NCBI GenBank assembly: GCA_050302275.1 | Contig: JBNLAT010000009.1 | Span: 13,486-77,485, forward strand | Source of the DNA: JAPHTQ01 sp050302275 | GTDB taxonomy: Bacteria; Pseudomonadota; Gammaproteobacteria; Thiohalomonadales; Thiohalomonadaceae | Length of the DNA stretch: 64,000 bases | Direction: 5' to 3' | Shown here: piece by piece, positions 60,796-64,000 of the stretch | How the letters are laid out: the number at the start of each line of letters is the position of its first letter | Numbering within the stretch: the first letter of the stretch is position 1 | Position numbers and translations under genes: made by a program | Notes under the pieces: generated by a model | The model's database searches: none | What the model was told of the DNA's origin: nothing | Seen by the model: the letters and a program-made list of their open reading frames with translations, nothing else

Positions 60796-61812
60796 TTAAT
60801 TAAACTGCTGCAGAAAACGCAAATCGTTTTCAAAAAACAGTCGCAGATCGTTCACGCCGTAACGTAGCATCGCCATCCGCTCGACACCGATACCAAAGGC
60901 AAAACCGCTATATTTTTCACTGTCGATACCGACATGACGGAAGACTTCCGGGTGCACCATGCCGCAACCTAGGATCTCGATCCAGCCGGTACCACTACAG
61001 ACACGACAACCTTCACCACCACACATCACACACTGAATGTCGGCTTCGGCAGAAGGTTCGGTAAAGGGGAAATAGGAGGGACGAAAACGTACCGCCAACT
61101 CCTGTTCAAAGAAGTTGCGCAGAAAGTCATCGAGTATGCCTTTCAGATCGGCAAAGCTTACCTGCTCATCGACCAGCAGACCTTCGATCTGGTGGAACAT
61201 CGGCGAGTGACGGAGATCAGAATCGCAGCGATAGACACGCCCGGGGGCGATCAGACGCAGCGGCGGTTGCTGCTGTTCCATCTCACGGATCTGCACCGGC
61301 GAAGTATGCGTGCGCAACAGAGTGTGCGCATCGAAATAGAAAGTATCGTGCATCGCACGAGCCGGATGGGTTTCCGGAATATTCAGCGCTTCGAAGTTGT
61401 GGAAGTCGTCTTCGATCTCCGGTCCTTCGGCAACGGTAAAACCGAGTTGCGCAAACAGTGACTGGATACGCTCCATGGTCTGGGTGATCGGATGCAGGCC
61501 ACCGCTCGGCTGGCCACGTCCCGGCAGGGTCACATCAATGCGCTCCCCTTCCAGTCGTGCATTCAACACCGCTTCCTGCAACGACTGCTTGCGCGCTTCA
61601 ATCGCCTGCTGCACAGCGGCCTTGGCCTGGTTGATCACCTGGCCTGCCTTGGGTCGCTCCTCGGCGGGCAGTTTTCCCAGTGATTTCATCTGCTCGGTGA
61701 GTACGCCCTTCTTGCCCAGATACTGCACCCGGATATCTTCCAGTGCCTGCATCTCGGTGGTGGCGGCAATCGCCGCTTCGGCTTCTTTTACCAGCGCCGT
61801 TAAATCGTCCAC
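60796..61812 (-). CDS. pheS: Phenylalanyl-tRNA synthetase alpha subunit
   Basis: PheS holds the catalytic core. I place the start at GTG 61812, eight bases after GGAG; this aligns with the E. coli N-terminus and gives 338 residues. Class II motifs include LPGRGQPSGGLHPIT, HDTFYFD, FHQIEGLLVD, RPSYFPFTEPS and GFAFGIGVERMAML. A zinc-knuckle-like insert, CVMCGGEGCRVC, is present before the GCGMVHP motif; E. coli lacks it but many other bacteria have it. A terminator-like structure lies between rplT and this gene. Confidence 0.95.
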   Translation of the reverse strand: MDDLTALVKEAEAAIAATTEMQALEDIRVQYLGKKGVLTEQMKSLGKLPAEERPKAGQVINQAKAAVQQAIEARKQSLQEAVLNARLEGERIDVTLPGRGQPSGGLHPITQTMERIQSLFAQLGFTVAEGPEIEDDFHNFEALNIPETHPARAMHDTFYFDAHTLLRTHTSPVQIREMEQQQPPLRLIAPGRVYRCDSDLRHSPMFHQIEGLLVDEQVSFADLKGILDDFLRNFFEQELAVRFRPSYFPFTEPSAEADIQCVMCGGEGCRVCSGTGWIEILGCGMVHPEVFRHVGIDSEKYSGFAFGIGVERMAMLRYGVNDLRLFFENDLRFLQQFN

Positions 61813-61844
61813 GCCATCTACTCCGATTATTTTCCTGTTTTGCC

Positions 61845-61883
61845 AAAACAAAAGGGGGAAAGACTGTCAGGCCTTTCCCCCTT
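61845..61883 (-). terminator. Terminator or attenuator between rplT and pheS
   Basis: An 11-bp perfect stem (AAGGGGGAAAG at 61852-61862 with 61873-61883) is followed on the minus strand by TTGTTTT. A second stem (GAAGCGG/CCGCTTC, 61890-61917) precedes it. The pair could act as an attenuator for pheST, as found in E. coli, though I see no Phe-rich leader peptide. Confidence 0.75.
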
Positions 61884-61927
61884 CTGTGTGAAGCGGCGGT
61901 CTATGCCGTACCGCTTCGATTCGTTGC

Positions 61928-62284
61928 TCAGGCCAGTGCGTTTTTCGCGGTGTTCGCCAGGGCAGCAAAACCTGCCTTGTCGGTCACAGCGATATCAGCC
62001 AGTACCTTACGGTCGATAGCAACGCCAGCCTTGTTCAGGCCGTCGATCATGCGGCTATAGGAGAGACCGCATTCACGGGAAGCAGCGTTAATACGTGCGA
62101 TCCACAGTGCACGGAACTGACGCTTGCGCTGACGACGGTCACGATAGGCGTATTGACCGGCTTTGATAACTGCTTGCTTGGCGACGCGGAAAACATTCTT
62201 GCGACGACCGTAGTAGCCCTTGGCCTGGGCCATAATCTTTTTGTGTCGGGCACGAGCCTGAACACCACGTTTTACTCTTGGCAT
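61928..62284 (-). CDS. rplT: 50S ribosomal protein L20
   Basis: The 118-residue protein matches bacterial L20: MPRVKRGVQARARHKKIM, the AKGYYGRRKNVFRVAKQAV stretch and RQFRALWIARINAA. L20 binds 23S rRNA early in assembly and represses its own operon in E. coli. It follows rpmI by 13 bp. Confidence 0.98.
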   Translation of the reverse strand: MPRVKRGVQARARHKKIMAQAKGYYGRRKNVFRVAKQAVIKAGQYAYRDRRQRKRQFRALWIARINAASRECGLSYSRMIDGLNKAGVAIDRKVLADIAVTDKAGFAALANTAKNALA

Positions 62285-62297
62285 CGTTCCTTACTCC

Positions 62298-62492
62298 TCA
62301 GCTATAGGGCAACATGCGGCGTACCATTGGTACGTCGACGGCGGCAACCATTTCACCAGAACGCAGCTGACGCTTACGCTTGGTCGGTTTCTTGGTGAGG
62401 ATGTGACGACGGAACGACTGGTTTCGCTTGAAACCGCCAGCGCTCTTTTTAAAACGCTTGGCCGCGCCACGATTGGTTTTCATCTTTGGCAT
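62298..62492 (-). CDS. rpmI: 50S ribosomal protein L35
   Basis: The 64-residue protein has the L35 signature MPKMKTNRGAAKRFKKSAGG and the KRKRQLRSGEMVAA segment. It lies between infC and rplT, the standard order. A gap of about 105 bp separates it from infC and contains no strong terminator. Confidence 0.98.
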   Translation of the reverse strand: MPKMKTNRGAAKRFKKSAGGFKRNQSFRRHILTKKPTKRKRQLRSGEMVAAVDVPMVRRMLPYS

Positions 62493-62597
62493 TGCTTATT
62501 ACTCCAAAACCACGCATTGCATTTTAGTTAAAACGCGCGTTTGCGACTGTGGGCACCTTAATGGATGGACAGTAGCGCGTCGCGAAGCAGGCAGAGC

Positions 62598-63122
62598 CTA
62601 CTTCTTCTTTTTCGGGGCAAGCAGCATCACCATTTGCCGACCTTCCATCTTCGGGAACTGTTCCACTGTTCCCAGTTCTGCAAGGTCTCCCTCGATCCGC
62701 TTCAACAAATCGCGGCCGAGTTCCTGGTGTGCCATTTCACGGCCACGGAACCGTAAGGTTACCTTGACCCTGTCCCCGTCATTGAGGAAGCGTGTCAGGT
62801 TGCGCAGTTTGACCTGATAGTCTCCCTCTTCCGTCCCTGGACGAAACTTAACTTCTTTTACATGAACCTGTTTCTGGTTCTTTTTCGCTGCCTGAAGTTT
62901 CTTCCGCTGTTCGAACTGGAACTTGTTGTAGTCCATGATGCGGCAGACCGGCGGATCGGCATCCGGAGATACCTCTACCAGATCCATATCCGCTTCTTCA
63001 GCGAGTTCCAGTGCTTTTTCGGTGGAAATCACACCTACCTGCTCACCATCCTGATCGATGAGCCGTACTTCCGGGACCCGAATTTCTTCGTTCAGGCGGG
63101 TCTGTTTCTCTTTGGCAGCGAT
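62598..63122 (-). CDS. infC: Translation initiation factor IF-3, with an ATC start codon
   Basis: IF-3 checks start-codon pairing on the 30S subunit. The C-terminal domain is clear (KFRPGTEEGDYQVKLRNLTRF, FRGREMAHQELG, MVMLLAPKKKK). The N-terminal domain (LNEEIRVPEVRLIDQDGEQVG in pieces) lies upstream of the first ATG, which is internal. The only fitting start is ATC at 63122-63120, with GAGGA eight bases upstream, giving IAAKEKQTRLNEEI and 174 residues. Rare AUU/AUC starts let IF-3 limit its own synthesis. The ribosome site overlaps the thrS stop. Confidence 0.95.
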   Translation of the reverse strand: MAAKEKQTRLNEEIRVPEVRLIDQDGEQVGVISTEKALELAEEADMDLVEVSPDADPPVCRIMDYNKFQFEQRKKLQAAKKNQKQVHVKEVKFRPGTEEGDYQVKLRNLTRFLNDGDRVKVTLRFRGREMAHQELGRDLLKRIEGDLAELGTVEQFPKMEGRQMVMLLAPKKKK

Positions 63123-63134
63123 TGCTTAAATCCT

Positions 63135-64000
63135 CTAAACAGTTAAGCCGCGGCTCGCGATCTCGGTGGAGAGCAGGTTGGCAAGCTCCTCAATGGGCAT
63201 ACTGCCAAGGTCTTCACCACTACGCGTGCGCACGGCCACGGAACGATTTTCGACTTCGCGATCACCGACTACCAGCAGGTAAGGGACGCGGAGTAACGTG
63301 TGCTCGCGGATTTTAAAGCCGATCTTCTCATTTCTCAAGTCGGATTTGACCCGAATCCCCTGATTTTTCAAAGAATCTTCGACTTCACGGACAAACTCGG
63401 CCTGATTATCGGTAATGTTCATCACCACAGCCTGGGTCGGCGCCATCCACAACGGGAACGCACCGGCGTGATGTTCGATGAGAATACCGATAAAACGCTC
63501 CATCGAACCGAGGATTGCGCGGTGCAACATCACCGGCACCTGCTTGCTGCCATCCTCGGCAATATAGTGGGCGTCGAGACGGCCCGGCATGGAGAAATCG
63601 ACCTGAATGGTGCCGCACTGCCAGACCCGACCGAGGCAGTCCTTCAGCGAGAACTCGATCTTCGGTCCGTAGAAGGCGCCCTCGCCCGGCTGCAGATCCC
63701 AATCCAGGCCCTTGGCATTGAGCGCCCGCTCCAGCGCGTGCTCCGCCTTGTCCCACACCTCGTCGGAACCGACGCGCTGCTCGGGACGGGTGGAGAGCTT
63801 AATAATGATGTCGTTAAAGCCGAAGTCCGCATAGACCTTGTACAACAGGTCGATGAACACCGAGACCTCATCCTGGATCTGATCTTCGCTACAGAAGATG
63901 TGCGCATCGTCCTGGGTAAAGTTACGTACCCGCATAATGCCGTGCAGGGTGCCGGACGGTTCGTTGCGGTGGCAGGAACCGAACTCGGCCAGCCGCAGCG
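63135..64000 (-). CDS. thrS: Threonyl-tRNA synthetase, 5' part outside the window
   Basis: The visible 288 codons hold the C-terminal half of ThrS: motif 2 (LAEFGSCHRNEPSGTLHG, then MRVRNFTQDDAHIFC), the EGAFYGPKIEFSLKDCLGR and QCGTIQVDFSMP stretches, motif 3 (HRAILGSMERFIGILIEHHAG, in pieces) and the anticodon-binding domain. The gene continues past the right edge. It heads the thrS-infC-rpmI-rplT order; its stop lies 12 bases before the infC start codon. Confidence 0.98.
   Translation of the reverse strand, partial: LRLAEFGSCHRNEPSGTLHGIMRVRNFTQDDAHIFCSEDQIQDEVSVFIDLLYKVYADFGFNDIIIKLSTRPEQRVGSDEVWDKAEHALERALNAKGLDWDLQPGEGAFYGPKIEFSLKDCLGRVWQCGTIQVDFSMPGRLDAHYIAEDGSKQVPVMLHRAILGSMERFIGILIEHHAGAFPLWMAPTQAVVMNITDNQAEFVREVEDSLKNQGIRVKSDLRNEKIGFKIREHTLLRVPYLLVVGDREVENRSVAVRTRSGEDLGSMPIEELANLLSTEIASRGLTV

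Overview
The window looks like chromosome of a free-living or symbiotic gammaproteobacterium able to fix nitrogen. The right end carries the usual proteobacterial block thrS-infC-rpmI-rplT-pheS-pheT-ihfA-merR and a tRNA-Pro(GGG). The middle carries molybdenum nitrogenase genes with draT, and a high-potential iron-sulfur protein (HiPIP) of the kind common in purple sulfur and other sulfur-oxidising Gammaproteobacteria. A Chromatiales-like sulfur oxidiser is my inference; no marker here settles the genus. The left third (type VI secretion, TPR genes) is visibly richer in A+T than the rest.

Layout. (1) 1-15847: a type VI secretion cluster in two divergent arms. The left arm is tagH(FHA)-tssJ-tssK-tssL, with tssL running off the edge. 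The right arm is tssA-tssB-tssC, a terminator, a second tssC paralogue, then tssE-tssF-tssG-tssH(clpV). No hcp, vgrG or tssM lies in the window. (2) 16082-19779: an unrecognised large protein overlapping an exported protein gene (a candidate effector and immunity pair), followed by a decayed copy of the second gene and another gene remnant. (3) 19831-25229: four overlapping genes for exported TPR proteins and lipoproteins. (4) 25243-27386: a small membrane protein, a GNAT acetyltransferase and a lipoprotein ApbE flavin transferase. (5) 27519-33092: the nifE-nifN-nifX operon with DUF269, a CCE_0567-type protein, two ferredoxins and a DUF364 protein, driven by a clear NifA/sigma-54 promoter. (6) 33304-37387: a glutamine amidotransferase, a HiPIP, a PhnD-like binding protein and a HAMP-GGDEF-EAL protein. 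(7) 37397-43405: a LolA-like protein, two FtsX-type permeases, a LolD-like ATPase and an outer-membrane barrel, divergent from a TetR gene with a perfect palindromic operator between. (8) 43524-47040: modE-modA-modB-modC with two ModE-type operators. (9) 47085-53823: nifH-nifD-nifK-nifT-fdxN-nifY and four small genes, with a sigma-54 promoter before nifH. (10) 53991-57251: draT, a SIR2-like gene with its own NifA/sigma-54 promoter, a small Cys-rich protein and two bacteriohemerythrins. (11) 57524-64000: tRNA and the translation/IHF block.

How it fits together. Molybdate uptake (ModABC, controlled by ModE) feeds FeMo-cofactor assembly by NifE, NifN, NifX and NifY. NifHDK does the catalysis. 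Ferredoxins, and perhaps an Rnf/Nqr complex matured by ApbE, supply electrons. DraT can switch NifH off by ADP-ribosylating Arg101. IHF, encoded in the same window, is the usual bending factor at NifA/sigma-54 promoters. The best candidates for undescribed biology are the effector/immunity locus with its fossil copy, the SIR2-like nif-regulon gene, the YRG-repeat protein in the nif operon, the TetR-controlled LolA/ABC/barrel set, the TPR lipoprotein operon, and a dispersed repeat with inverted ends that overlap gene stop codons.
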